Of a stretch of DNA of 36,124 bases, positions 17,465 through 25,920 are shown piece by piece. Source of the DNA: an uncultured Eudoraea sp. GTDB taxonomy: Bacteria; Bacteroidota; Bacteroidia; Flavobacteriales; Flavobacteriaceae. How positions within the stretch are numbered: position 1 is the stretch's first letter; every line of letters begins with the position of its first letter. Where the stretch lies: NCBI RefSeq assembly GCF_947258525.1, contig NZ_CAMYIP010000152.1, positions 1-36,124 of the forward strand. The letters run 5' to 3'. Made by a program: the position numbers and the translations under genes. The notes beneath the pieces were generated by a model, which saw only the letters and a program-made list of their open reading frames with translations, ran no database searches and had not been told where the DNA came from.

Positions 17465-17878
17465 ATGAAAATTATAATTATTAACGGGCCAAACCTTAAC
17501 CTTCTGGGGAAAAGAGAACCTGAAATTTATGGCGGTAAAACTTTTGAATCATACTTCATTGATTTACAATCCAAATTCAAGGATTTAGAATTGGATTACT
17601 ACCAGTCAAATATTGAGGGAGAATTAATAGATAAAATCCAGGAGGTGGGCTTTTCATATGATGGGATAATCTTAAACGCCGCGGCTTACACCCATACCTC
17701 TGTAGGTTTGGGGGATACTGTTAAGGCTATAAACACACCGGTTGTTGAGGTGCATATTTCCAATACACATCAACGCGAGGATTTCAGGCATGTATCCTAT
17801 ATCTCACCCGGGGCTAAAGGTGTTATATTGGGATTTGGTTTACAAAGCTATGAGTTGGCAATCCGGAGTTTTTTATGA
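17465..17878 (+). CDS. aroQ: Type II 3-dehydroquinate dehydratase
   Basis: This 137-residue enzyme converts 3-dehydroquinate to 3-dehydroshikimate in the shikimate pathway in the cytosol. Family motifs are complete: NGPNLNLLGKREPEIYG at residues 7-23 (catalytic Arg and Tyr), GIILNAAAYTHTSV at about 75-88, VEVHISNTHQREDFRHVS at about 97-114 with the catalytic His, and GVILGFGLQSYELA near the end. I chose ATG 17465 because the frame upstream back to 17402 runs through the terminator hairpin and the protein from 17465 has the standard length. Its last six bases overlap the end of the convergent DUF3817 gene. The neighbouring xerD is a common partner in this phylum. Confidence 0.95.
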   Translation: MKIIIINGPNLNLLGKREPEIYGGKTFESYFIDLQSKFKDLELDYYQSNIEGELIDKIQEVGFSYDGIILNAAAYTHTSVGLGDTVKAINTPVVEVHISNTHQREDFRHVSYISPGAKGVILGFGLQSYELAIRSFL

Positions 17879-18160
17879 AGCTGAAAGCGGTTTCAGGTAA
17901 TGCCGATCCATATAGAACGTGCCAAAAGGCAATAGCGAAGCCAATACCAGCATAATTCCTTTTTTAGGAGCTATTTTTCTTTCCACTGCAAAAAATACGG
18001 CCAAAATTAAATAGGCTATAAAGAGGAATCCATGTACATAACCAATATAAATATTGGGTTCAGCGATGTTTGCCCAATACTTTAAAGGCATACTTAAACT
18101 AAATAAAAGTAAATAGGAAATACCTTCCAGTATAGCACTCAAGCGAAATATTTTAAGCAT
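17873..18160 (-). CDS. DUF3817 family membrane protein
   Basis: This 95-residue protein has three hydrophobic helices and the DUF3817 signature GYVHGFLFIAYL (about residues 39-50). The start MLKIFRLSAILEGISYLLLF also fits the family. Its function is unknown; members are small inner membrane proteins. It starts 24 bases after the stop of lpdA and is probably cotranscribed with it. It ends overlapping aroQ by six bases. Confidence 0.85.
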   Translation of the reverse strand: MLKIFRLSAILEGISYLLLFSLSMPLKYWANIAEPNIYIGYVHGFLFIAYLILAVFFAVERKIAPKKGIMLVLASLLPFGTFYMDRHYLKPLSAS

Positions 18161-18184
18161 TTTTTCTTTTTTTGATTCACGGGA

Positions 18185-19576
18185 TTAGAGGTGAATAACT
18201 TCATCATAGGCCTCTGCCACTGCTTCCATTACCGCCTCACTCATTGTAGGATGCGGGTGAACCGCCTTTAGGATTTCATGTCCTGTTGTCTCTAATTTAC
18301 GCGCTACCACGGCCTCTGCAATCATATCTGTTACACCGGCACCAATCATATGACAACCTAACCATTCGCCATACTTTGCGTCAAAAATCACTTTAACAAA
18401 ACCATCGGCATTTCCCGAAGCTTTTGCTTTGCCACTTGCAGAGAAAGGGAATTTTCCAACTTTTAGATCATATCCCTTTTCTTTGGCTTGTTTTTCTGTA
18501 AGGCCAACGGAAGCAACTTCGGGCATGCAATAGGTGCAACCTGGAATATTCCCATAGTCTAAAGCTTCTACATGCATCCCGGCTATCTTTTCCACACAAA
18601 GTATACCCTCGGCAGAAGCAACATGTGCCAGAGCCTGACCGGGAGTAACATCGCCAATGGCATAATAACCCGGAATGTTGGTCAGGTAGAAATCATTCAC
18701 AAGAATTTTATCCCTGTCCGTAGCAATACCTACTTCTTCCAGACCTATATTTTCAATATTTGATTTAATGCCTACAGCGGAAAGAACGATATCAGCCTCC
18801 AGAATTTCTTCTCCTTTGGCGGTTTTTACGGTAGCTTTAACCCCATCTCCTGAGGTATCCACATGGGTGACTTCGGATGATGTTTTAATTTTAACACCTG
18901 CTTTCTTAAAGCTGCGTTCTAACTGTTTAGAAACTTCTTCATCTTCTACAGGGACAATATTTGGCAAAAATTCGACAACTGTCACTTCAGTTCCCATGGC
19001 ATTATAGAAGTAAGCAAATTCAATTCCGATAGCTCCACTTCCCACAACTATCATTTTCTTGGGTTGCTTCTCCAAAGTCATTGCTTTGCGGTAACCAATA
19101 ATTTTCTTCCCGTCCTGAGGTAAAGCGGGCAGCTCCCTGCTTCTTGCGCCAGTGGCGATTATTATATGGTCCGCACTATGCTCCGTATCCTTGCCTTCCT
19201 CGTCTGTTACAACTACTTTCTTTCCCGGGGCCAACTTTCCAAAACCATTGATGACTTCAATTTTATTCTTCTTCATAAGGAATTGAACTCCCTTGCTCAT
19301 TCCATCTGCCACATTCCTGCTTCGTTTTACAACAGCATCAAAATCTTTATCAACACCATCTGCTTTAAGCCCATAGTCGGATGCATGTTGCAAATATTCA
19401 AATACCTGGGCCGATTTTAATAAAGCTTTAGTTGGGATACATCCCCAATTTAAACATACACCGCCAAGATTCTCTTTCTCAACAATAGCCGTTTTAAATC
19501 CAAGTTGTGATGCCCTGATTGCAGTTACATAACCTCCGGGTCCACTTCCTAAAACAATAATATCGAATTTGCCCAT
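18185..19576 (-). CDS. lpdA: Dihydrolipoyl dehydrogenase
   Basis: This 463-residue flavoprotein is the E3 component of the 2-oxo acid dehydrogenase complexes and of glycine cleavage. It reoxidises dihydrolipoamide with NAD. Visible features are the N-terminal FAD-binding GSGPGGYVTA at 11-20, the redox disulfide Cys41/Cys46 in GGVCLNWGCIPTK, the NAD-binding GSGAIGIEFAYFY near residue 180, the second FAD motif YAIGDVTPG near 313, and the catalytic His442-Glu447 pair in HPHPTMSE. Length is standard. A TAACTTTG -7-like element lies 36 bases upstream of the start. The DUF3817 gene follows closely. Confidence 0.96.
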   Translation of the reverse strand: MGKFDIIVLGSGPGGYVTAIRASQLGFKTAIVEKENLGGVCLNWGCIPTKALLKSAQVFEYLQHASDYGLKADGVDKDFDAVVKRSRNVADGMSKGVQFLMKKNKIEVINGFGKLAPGKKVVVTDEEGKDTEHSADHIIIATGARSRELPALPQDGKKIIGYRKAMTLEKQPKKMIVVGSGAIGIEFAYFYNAMGTEVTVVEFLPNIVPVEDEEVSKQLERSFKKAGVKIKTSSEVTHVDTSGDGVKATVKTAKGEEILEADIVLSAVGIKSNIENIGLEEVGIATDRDKILVNDFYLTNIPGYYAIGDVTPGQALAHVASAEGILCVEKIAGMHVEALDYGNIPGCTYCMPEVASVGLTEKQAKEKGYDLKVGKFPFSASGKAKASGNADGFVKVIFDAKYGEWLGCHMIGAGVTDMIAEAVVARKLETTGHEILKAVHPHPTMSEAVMEAVAEAYDEVIHL

Positions 19577-19611
19577 TCCAGTATTTTTTGTGATTCAGAT
19601 TTATGAGGTCG

Positions 19612-19619
19612 CAAAGTTA
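19612..19619 (-). promoter_or_regulatory. Bacteroidota -7 promoter element for lpdA
   Basis: On the minus strand TAACTTTG followed by C matches the TAnnTTTG consensus and ends 36 bases before the lpdA ATG at 19576. No convincing -33 TTTG is seen at the expected spacing. Confidence 0.5.
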
Positions 19620-19663
19620 CAAAACCAAATTGAAAGCTTTTGAACTTCCTTAAGATTCTTAAA

Positions 19664-20191
19664 TTAATCTTTAAACTTTTCCTGGTTAAAAGCCTTTGAT
19701 TGGCCTTTTGGAATAGAGAGAGATACCCAATTTTCCCCCTTTATAGTCTTGCCGAGCAGTACTATTTGACCAATATGATAGGAATAATGAGCCAATTGCC
19801 GGTTTAATGCCTGCGGTATTGAGTGCGGTTCATTTCTAATTTTGATCGTATTATTAAAATTCTCTTCGTTTATTTCCTGAATGGCGTCAAAAAAGCAATT
19901 CCAACCTTTTTCCCATGCAACAAGCATTGCCTCTTTTGTTTTATAGGTATCCTCAAATTCTGAGTCCCTGTTTCTCCAGGTTTTTTCGCCATCCTCAGAA
20001 AAGAAGTTAGTCCATCTGCTCAACATATTACCCGATAAATGTTTTACGATTACCGCAATACTATTACCTGTGCTTTCATATTTCCAATGTAAGTCTGCAT
20101 TATTGAGTTGAACAAATGTTTTGTCGCCAAGGGATTTATATCGCCGGCATTCAAATAATATACTTTTTAAGTACTCTGCCTGTAAATTCAT
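19664..20191 (-). CDS. DUF1572 / DinB-like protein
   Basis: This 175-residue protein resembles the DUF1572 branch of the DinB/YfiT-like four-helix metal-binding superfamily. The N-terminus LKSILFECRRYKSLGDKTFVQL and the segment SIAVIVKHLSGNMLSRWTNF with a candidate metal His fit the family. Second and third candidate histidines lie in RQLAHYSYHIGQIVLLGK (about 133-150). Members are thiol-transferase-like or of unknown function; none can be assigned here. It lies between lpdA and msrB on the same strand with 87- and 56-base gaps. A small dyad (TTCAAT/ATTGAA, 20196-20213) is in the upstream gap. Confidence 0.8.
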   Translation of the reverse strand: MNLQAEYLKSILFECRRYKSLGDKTFVQLNNADLHWKYESTGNSIAVIVKHLSGNMLSRWTNFFSEDGEKTWRNRDSEFEDTYKTKEAMLVAWEKGWNCFFDAIQEINEENFNNTIKIRNEPHSIPQALNRQLAHYSYHIGQIVLLGKTIKGENWVSLSIPKGQSKAFNQEKFKD

Positions 20192-20247
20192 TTATTTCAA
20201 TTCCAATATTGAATTCTGATAGTTTCCATAACCAAACAAGTAGAGAT

Positions 20248-20748
20248 CTATTTTTCCTCGGGCACGAAACGCAATGCGGCTCCGTTGATGCAATGTCTCA
20301 GACCGGTAGTTTCCCGCGGGCCATCTTCAAATACATGACCAAGGTGGCCGCCGCAAACAGCACAATGCTCTTCTGTTCTTTTGTATCCAATTTTGTAATC
20401 CACATCATAGGCCACATTTCCCTCAATTTCCTTGTCGAAACTTGGCCAGCCGGATCCGGAATCAAATTTGTTTTCACTTTTAAACAAAGCCGTTCCACAG
20501 CCGGCGCAGACGTATGTACCTGCTTTTTTGTTATTTAAAAGCTCACTGGAACCCGCATTTTCAGTTCCGGCCTTTCTGAGAACATAGAATTGCATGTCTG
20601 TAAGTTCTTCACGCCATTCCTGTTCAGATTTAACTATTTTAAATGTCTCTGTTTTTTCTTCTGCATCTGCAGTGCTTACTTCTTTGTCCTGTGAAACCCC
20701 TTTACATCCCGCAGCAATCAACAGGATAATACATACATACTTTTTCAT
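20248..20748 (-). CDS. msrB: Peptide-methionine (R)-S-oxide reductase, lipoprotein form
   Basis: This 166-residue enzyme reduces the R epimer of methionine sulfoxide in proteins. A lipobox ends at Cys15 (LIAAGC), so it is anchored in the envelope and repairs oxidised periplasmic or surface proteins. The zinc-binding pairs are Cys81/Cys84 (CAGCG) and Cys129/Cys132 (CAVCG). The catalytic Cys153 is in RHCINGAALRF, where most family members have NS in place of NG. The substrate-binding FDSGSGWPSF (95-104) is intact. The acidic stretch after the lipobox (about 20-34) is a linker. Confidence 0.94.
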   Translation of the reverse strand: MKKYVCIILLIAAGCKGVSQDKEVSTADAEEKTETFKIVKSEQEWREELTDMQFYVLRKAGTENAGSSELLNNKKAGTYVCAGCGTALFKSENKFDSGSGWPSFDKEIEGNVAYDVDYKIGYKRTEEHCAVCGGHLGHVFEDGPRETTGLRHCINGAALRFVPEEK

Positions 20749-20830
20749 GGTTTAATATTTTTCTTTTTCTAATTTTTTTGACGGTCTTGAATTCAAAACC
20801 TTTCAAAGTTAAGCATTACTACATAAAAAA

Positions 20831-20855
20831 ATCCCTGCATGATTAGTGCAGGGAT
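20831..20855 (-). terminator. Intrinsic terminator after the collagen-like gene
   Basis: ATCCCTGCA (20831-20839) and TGCAGGGAT (20847-20855) form a perfect 9-bp stem with a 7-base loop. On the minus strand it is followed by seven Ts, which terminates the collagen-like gene ending at 20880. The plus-strand side has a shorter T-run as well, so it may work in both directions. Confidence 0.88.
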
Positions 20856-20879
20856 CGTTTTTATTTATTTTTACTGCTA

Positions 20880-21434
20880 CTACAATTTTATTCTGGTAAT
20901 ATCAATTTCCCTAACATTCAAGCTACTCATAACTTCCTCAATATTCGAAGTATCCATTTTTGAGGATTGAGCAAATTCTGCAGGAACAATTGCTATTCTG
21001 AATACCTGGTTATCCGTATCTCCCGGAGAAAGGGTTCCAAGGTCGAAATCAGATTCTAAAAAGAGAAGTACATCCAGAAACGTAAAGTCATAATTGTATT
21101 GAAGTAATCCTTGATTTAAAATTCGGGTTTGTGGCAAAAGCCTCCAGATATCCAAAGGTTCACCATTGCCATCTACATCTACGTCCCAAAGTAGGTAAAC
21201 AAGGACCACATCCGACTCAAAGACCTCAACGGTCGTCGGAAATTCATAGAATATGGAATAATCATTTCCGGCATCAAAAGTACCTTCAATCTCAAGGACC
21301 TGTCCTAAAATATTAACCCCGTCCACGCCGTCTACTCCATCGAAACCCGGAGGCCCCGGAGGTCCTACAGGCCCTTCACAAGACAAAATAATTAAGCTTA
21401 ATAATGCGCTAAATACTAATGTAATATTTTTCAT
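20880..21434 (-). CDS. Collagen-like lipoprotein
   Basis: This 184-residue protein starts with a lipoprotein signal (SLIILSC, lipidated Cys19). Seven perfect Gly-X-Y collagen triplets follow at once, residues 21-41 (beginning GPVGPPGPPG). The remainder, about 140 residues, looks like a beta-rich globular domain. It contains acidic repeats (WDVDVDGNGEPLD) that might bind calcium. Short collagen-like stretches next to a lipid anchor are seen in several Flavobacterial lipoproteins. They may form a trimeric stalk that holds the C-terminal domain away from the membrane. The function is unknown. It has its own terminator and is divergent from the glgE operon. Confidence 0.78.
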   Translation of the reverse strand: MKNITLVFSALLSLIILSCEGPVGPPGPPGFDGVDGVDGVNILGQVLEIEGTFDAGNDYSIFYEFPTTVEVFESDVVLVYLLWDVDVDGNGEPLDIWRLLPQTRILNQGLLQYNYDFTFLDVLLFLESDFDLGTLSPGDTDNQVFRIAIVPAEFAQSSKMDTSNIEEVMSSLNVREIDITRIKL

Positions 21435-21524
21435 AATGTTAATTTTTTAATGATTAATATTTTAAGTCTGTCTTTATTTTTTTTTTGAATTTTACACACT
21501 GTCATAACCAAGGAAACAAAAAGC

Positions 21525-21540
21525 GTTCCAAAAATGGAAC
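21525..21540. repeat. Inverted repeat between the collagen-like gene and glgE
   Basis: GTTCCA (21525-21530) is complemented by TGGAAC (21535-21540) with an AAAA loop, about 100 bases upstream of glgE. It has no T-tail, so an operator is more likely than a terminator. No regulator is known. The rest of the 204-base gap is AT-rich. Confidence 0.35.
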
Positions 21541-21609
21541 AAGGGGTTATATTGTGTCTTAATTCGTTAAAAATTGGGGCTTGGAGGGGTTGTATTTCAG
21601 ATTATTTCC

Positions 21610-21617
21610 TATTTTTA
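21610..21617 (+). promoter_or_regulatory. Possible -7 element of the glgE operon
   Basis: TATTTTTA resembles TAnnTTTG with one mismatch. A GTTG sequence lies about 17 bases upstream as a possible -33 element, and the glgE ATG is 21 bases downstream. This is the best candidate promoter in the gap. Confidence 0.35.
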
Positions 21618-21638
21618 GCAAAACCCAACTAACTAATT

Positions 21639-23579
21639 ATGATGTTAAGACAACAACGTGTTGTAATTGAAAATATTACTCCTCAGCTTCACTGCGGAGC
21701 TTTTTTTATTAAACGGGTCGTTGGAGAATCTGTTATAGTATATGCCGACGTTATCGGTGATGGACATGATATAATTCAGGCAGAACTTCAATACAAACAT
21801 TCAGGCGAGAAATCTTTTAAAACGGCACGAATGGAACATCTGGGAGATGATGTTCACAGGGTTTCTTTTAAGGTACTTAAGCAGGGCTTTTATACTTACA
21901 GAGTTTCAGCCTGGGTAGATCATGCTCAAAACTGGCAGCACGGTATTGAGGCCAAGTTAAAAGATGATCAGCATGTAAACAGTGAACTTTTGGACGGGGT
22001 GCAATATTTGAAGACCTTGCTGAAAAAAATAGGTGCTGCCGATAAGAAGTATATAAATGATTTAATTAAATCTTTTCAAAGCGAAGAATTATATGATACT
22101 GCGGTTAAAGAAGCGGTTTCAGATAAACTACATAAATTATTTGTTGCATATCCAAATCGTTTTTTGGCCAATACAAGTGAAGATCTTAAGGTTTATGTAG
22201 ACAGGCTCAAGGCAAATTTTAGTACCTGGTACGAATTTTTTCCAAGGTCGTCTTCTCCTGTGGAAGGTAAACATGGTACGTTTAAGGATTGTGAACGCTT
22301 GCTGCCCAAAATAGCAGGGATGGGTTTTGATGTCCTTTATTTCCCTCCAATACACCCTATTGGTGAAGTTAACAGAAAAGGTAAAAACAATACTACAAAT
22401 GCCCAGAAGGGAGATTCCGGAGTTCCATGGGCAATAGGTTCAAAGCTCGGAGGACATAAGGAGATACATCCGGAACTAGGAACGGAGGAAGACCTTAAAA
22501 GTCTTATAGAAAAGGCTAAAGAATTGGATTTGGAGATTGCATTGGATCTGGCGTTTCAGGCAGCTCCGGATCACCCTTATATATCAAGTAACCCAGAATG
22601 GTTTAGAAAAAGACCGGACGGCACAATGCAGTATGCTGAGAATCCGCCAAAGAAGTATCAGGATATTGTAAACTTCTACTTTGAATCCCCTGCATTTAAG
22701 GAGCTCTGGGAAGAACTTTTGTCGGTTACACTAAAATGGGTTGAACTCGGTATACAAATATTCAGAGTAGACAATCCTCATACAAAGCCTTATTATTTCT
22801 GGAATTGGTTAATAGCCGAAGTTAAAAAGAAACATCCCGATGTTCTTTTTTTAGCAGAAGCCTTTTCCAGACCTAAGGTAATGCAGCAACTGGCCAAGCA
22901 GGGATTTTCGCAGTCATATACCTATTTTACGTGGCGGGTACACAAGCAAGAAATTATTGAATATATGCTGGAGCTCACCCAATCAGAAATGAAAGAGTAT
23001 TACCGTCCAAATTTTTGGCCCAATACACCGGATATTAATCCATACCATCTGCAAGGGTCAAATGAAGCTATGCATATTGCGCGTTATGCTCTGGCGGCAA
23101 CGCTATCTGGTAATATTGGTATATACGGACCTGTTTTTGAGTATATGATTTCTGAAGCCTTACCGGGCAAAGAAGAATATTTGAATTCAGAAAAATATGA
23201 AGTGAAATTTTGGGATTGGTCTATTGAAAATAAATTAACCCTTATAATTACTCGTTTAAACCAGGCAAGGAAAAACCATGAAGCATTGCAGCAAACCAAC
23301 AATATTAGGTTTTGCCATATAGAGAATCACCAGCTTATTGCATTCTATAAATGGAACGAAGATAAATCGGATGAAGTTTTAGTAGTTATTAACCTGGACT
23401 CTCACTATTCGCAGCGAGGAATGCTTCAGCTTCCTTTAGGCGATTTATCCGTCGATATTAGCCAGGGGATAACCATGCATGACCTTGTCACAGACAATAG
23501 TTATCTTTGGTATGATGAGTGGAATTTTGTAGAATTGCATCCTGCGTTGCCATTTCATATGTTTCATATTAAAAAATAA
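21639..23579 (+). CDS. glgE: Alpha-1,4-glucan:maltose-1-phosphate maltosyltransferase
   Basis: This 646-residue GH13_3 enzyme extends alpha-1,4-glucan with maltose units from maltose 1-phosphate. The N-terminal half (to about 180) is the beta-sandwich and helical domain; the TIM barrel follows. Catalytic residues by comparison with the family are Asp378 (FRVDNP), the nucleophile; Glu407 (FLAEAF), the acid/base; and Asp465 (NTPDINP). Substrate-loop motifs such as VLYFPPIHPIGEVNRKGKNN (232-251) are intact, and the C-terminal beta domain is present. Length is close to the usual 650-700. Two ATGs stand in tandem at the start; either could be used. The maltokinase gene follows after two bases, and a broken glgB after that. 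The gene itself shows no sign of damage. Confidence 0.94.
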   Translation: MMLRQQRVVIENITPQLHCGAFFIKRVVGESVIVYADVIGDGHDIIQAELQYKHSGEKSFKTARMEHLGDDVHRVSFKVLKQGFYTYRVSAWVDHAQNWQHGIEAKLKDDQHVNSELLDGVQYLKTLLKKIGAADKKYINDLIKSFQSEELYDTAVKEAVSDKLHKLFVAYPNRFLANTSEDLKVYVDRLKANFSTWYEFFPRSSSPVEGKHGTFKDCERLLPKIAGMGFDVLYFPPIHPIGEVNRKGKNNTTNAQKGDSGVPWAIGSKLGGHKEIHPELGTEEDLKSLIEKAKELDLEIALDLAFQAAPDHPYISSNPEWFRKRPDGTMQYAENPPKKYQDIVNFYFESPAFKELWEELLSVTLKWVELGIQIFRVDNPHTKPYYFWNWLIAEVKKKHPDVLFLAEAFSRPKVMQQLAKQGFSQSYTYFTWRVHKQEIIEYMLELTQSEMKEYYRPNFWPNTPDINPYHLQGSNEAMHIARYALAATLSGNIGIYGPVFEYMISEALPGKEEYLNSEKYEVKFWDWSIENKLTLIITRLNQARKNHEALQQTNNIRFCHIENHQLIAFYKWNEDKSDEVLVVINLDSHYSQRGMLQLPLGDLSVDISQGITMHDLVTDNSYLWYDEWNFVELHPALPFHMFHIKK

Positions 23580-23581
23580 AA

Positions 23582-25216
23582 ATGTCCAAGAAAAAACAGG
23601 ACTCAATTCTTCAACCTCCCTACTCATTTAATGTGGCCTGGGAAAATTTATTGGACGACAAGAATTTTATAAAAGTTTTTCTTTCAGATGTCCTTGAGGC
23701 CTATGTGGTTAAACAACGCTGGTATGGAGGTAAAGCAAGTAAACTTAAATATATAGAGCTCCGCGAATATTTCAGGATTCAGCAGAAAGGTGAAGTATAT
23801 TATGGTTTATTACTGGAAGTTAATTTTGAAGAGGCGTTTTACCAGCACTATTTTTTACCTATTGCTTTTGTTACCGATGAGAATTTTGCTGAAAAAGAAA
23901 GGATTCTGCCGCTGAGTATTAACGGGCAGGCTGGTTTTATAATAGATGCTATAAACCTGGAGGCTTTTCGAAAGTTAGTATTTGAGCGTATCCTGAACGC
24001 AGAACCAAATGACACTACCAGGGTAAGGTATCATAAAAGTGTTGATTTTCAGGATAAAGTTTACGAATCCTCCCGTTTTATGGGGCTTGAACAGAGCAAT
24101 ACTTCCGTAATAATAAACGATAAATCCGTTATAAAATTTTTTAGAAGGATTTACGCCGATAAAAATCCCGATCTTGAAATGAGTCAGTTCCTTTCAGAGC
24201 GAAAGGGGTACAAAAATACACCGGCCTATCAGGGAAGCATTAGTATTATGGATGCAGAGAATGTTAATGTTACCATAGCATTAATGCAGGAATTGGTACC
24301 TAATCAGGGCGATGCCTGGGATTTTATGTTAATTGAATTACATAAAATCTTTAGTAATCTTGAATATAAAGGAATAAATGTTCATCAGTTACCTCAGACT
24401 GTATTGTTTGAGCGGTTGAACATCAGGAATGTTCCACCTGAAATTATTGATTGGGCGGGTTTGAACATTTTCCTGAAACTTCAGAAATTGGCACAGAGAA
24501 CGGCTGAAATGCATATTGCTTTGGGTTCAGAGTTTGAAGACACTGCATTCACTCCAACTCATTTTAATGGAGATTACGAGGTATGGCTTAAAAATAGATT
24601 GTTATACCAATTTCAAAATAGATTAAATACCGTTGAAAATAACCTCCATCGTTTGGAAGGTTTATCGCTAGAACTGGCTAAGGAGTTTTTGGAGCGGAAA
24701 AATGAGATTAGAAAACGCTTTGTAAATTTTGACTGGACCAAACTAAAAGGAGAAAGGATTCGCGTTCATGGAGATTATCATCTGGGCCAGGTATTGGTAA
24801 AAGACGATGATTTTTATTTACTGGATTTTGAAGGAGAACCCGAAAGTACAATCAGGGACAGGAAGGTTAAGCAGCCCCCTTTAAAAGATATAGCAGGTCT
24901 TTTCCGGTCATTTCATTATGCCGTTTATGCAACAATTTTCAACCACATGGAAGACTATGCATATTCACAAGAAGATCTTTTTCTGGCTGGGGAAATACTT
25001 TATCGATACTTTATTGGAGTCTTTCTGGAAACCTATGCCAGTCTTATTCAGGAGCACAATATAAATATTGGTTATAGGCAGGAAAGAGTATTCCTTTTGG
25101 AATATTGCATGCTTGAAAAAGCAGTTTACGAACTGGGATATGAAATGAATTCAAGACCCAGATGGGCGGTGATACCTTTGCAGGGTATTATTAGTATTAT
25201 TAACGAACCTAACTAA
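23582..25216 (+). CDS. mak: Maltokinase (Pep2/Mak type)
   Basis: This 544-residue kinase phosphorylates maltose to maltose 1-phosphate, the donor for GlgE. The N-terminal cap (about 1-130, with KQRWYGGKASK at 44-54) is typical of maltokinases. The phosphotransferase-like C-terminal lobe has the catalytic HGDYHLGQVL motif (396-405) and the metal-binding DFEGEP (415-420). In many bacteria this domain is fused to trehalose synthase; here it stands alone. It starts two bases after the glgE stop, so the two are tightly coupled. The glgB remnant begins ten bases after its stop. Confidence 0.9.
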   Translation: MSKKKQDSILQPPYSFNVAWENLLDDKNFIKVFLSDVLEAYVVKQRWYGGKASKLKYIELREYFRIQQKGEVYYGLLLEVNFEEAFYQHYFLPIAFVTDENFAEKERILPLSINGQAGFIIDAINLEAFRKLVFERILNAEPNDTTRVRYHKSVDFQDKVYESSRFMGLEQSNTSVIINDKSVIKFFRRIYADKNPDLEMSQFLSERKGYKNTPAYQGSISIMDAENVNVTIALMQELVPNQGDAWDFMLIELHKIFSNLEYKGINVHQLPQTVLFERLNIRNVPPEIIDWAGLNIFLKLQKLAQRTAEMHIALGSEFEDTAFTPTHFNGDYEVWLKNRLLYQFQNRLNTVENNLHRLEGLSLELAKEFLERKNEIRKRFVNFDWTKLKGERIRVHGDYHLGQVLVKDDDFYLLDFEGEPESTIRDRKVKQPPLKDIAGLFRSFHYAVYATIFNHMEDYAYSQEDLFLAGEILYRYFIGVFLETYASLIQEHNINIGYRQERVFLLEYCMLEKAVYELGYEMNSRPRWAVIPLQGIISIINEPN

Positions 25217-25510
25217 CAATAGAAATATGGGCAATGTAATTCCCTATAGCTTATTAACGGATTTTGACATCAATCTTTTTAAAGCGGGTAAGCACTACCG
25301 GCTTTACAATCATTTAGGTTCGCACCCTGTGAAATATAAGGGCAAGAAGGGTACCTATTTTGCTGTTTGGGCACCTACAGCTAAATCGGTTTCTGTCATA
25401 GGTGATTTTAATTACTGGGTAGAAGGAGAACATCAGCTGAATGTAAGATGGGATGAAAGTGGTATTTGGGAAGGTTTTATTCCAGGAGTAGAGCAAGGCG
25501 CTTTGTATAA

Positions 25511-25538
25511 GTATAAAATACATTGTATAAGATTCATT
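25511..25538. repeat. 14-bp imperfect tandem duplication causing a frameshift in glgB
   Basis: GTATAAAATACATT (25511-25524) is followed directly by GTATAAGATTCATT (25525-25538); they differ at two positions. Removing either copy restores the reading LYKYKIHSHNND. Both differences fall at third codon positions that leave the amino acids Lys and Ile unchanged. Confidence 0.85.
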
Positions 25539-25920
25539 CTCATAACAATGATATTAAAACGGAAAAAGCAGACCCTTTTGCCAGATATTGTCAGCATCCG
25601 CCTAATACGGCTTCAGTAGTATGGAATGATGCATATAAATGGAAGGATAAGAATTGGATGGATACGCGTGAGGCCAAAAATAGTTTAGACAAACCGTATT
25701 CTGTTTATGAAATCCATCTTGGATCATGGAAACGCGCCAATGAGGATAAATTTATGTCTTATATAGATCTGGCAGAAGATCTGGTTAAATACTTAAAGGA
25801 AATGAATTTTACGCATGTAGAATTCATGCCCATTATGGAATATCCTTATGATCCTTCATGGGGCTATCAGCTTACGGGCTATTTTGCCCCTACATCCAGA
25901 TTTGGTAAACCGGAAGATTT

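Noticed and set aside
20196-20213. TTCAAT/ATTGAA dyad between DUF1572 and msrB
   Set aside because: Short, AT-only apart from one pair and without a T-tail; not enough to call a terminator or operator.
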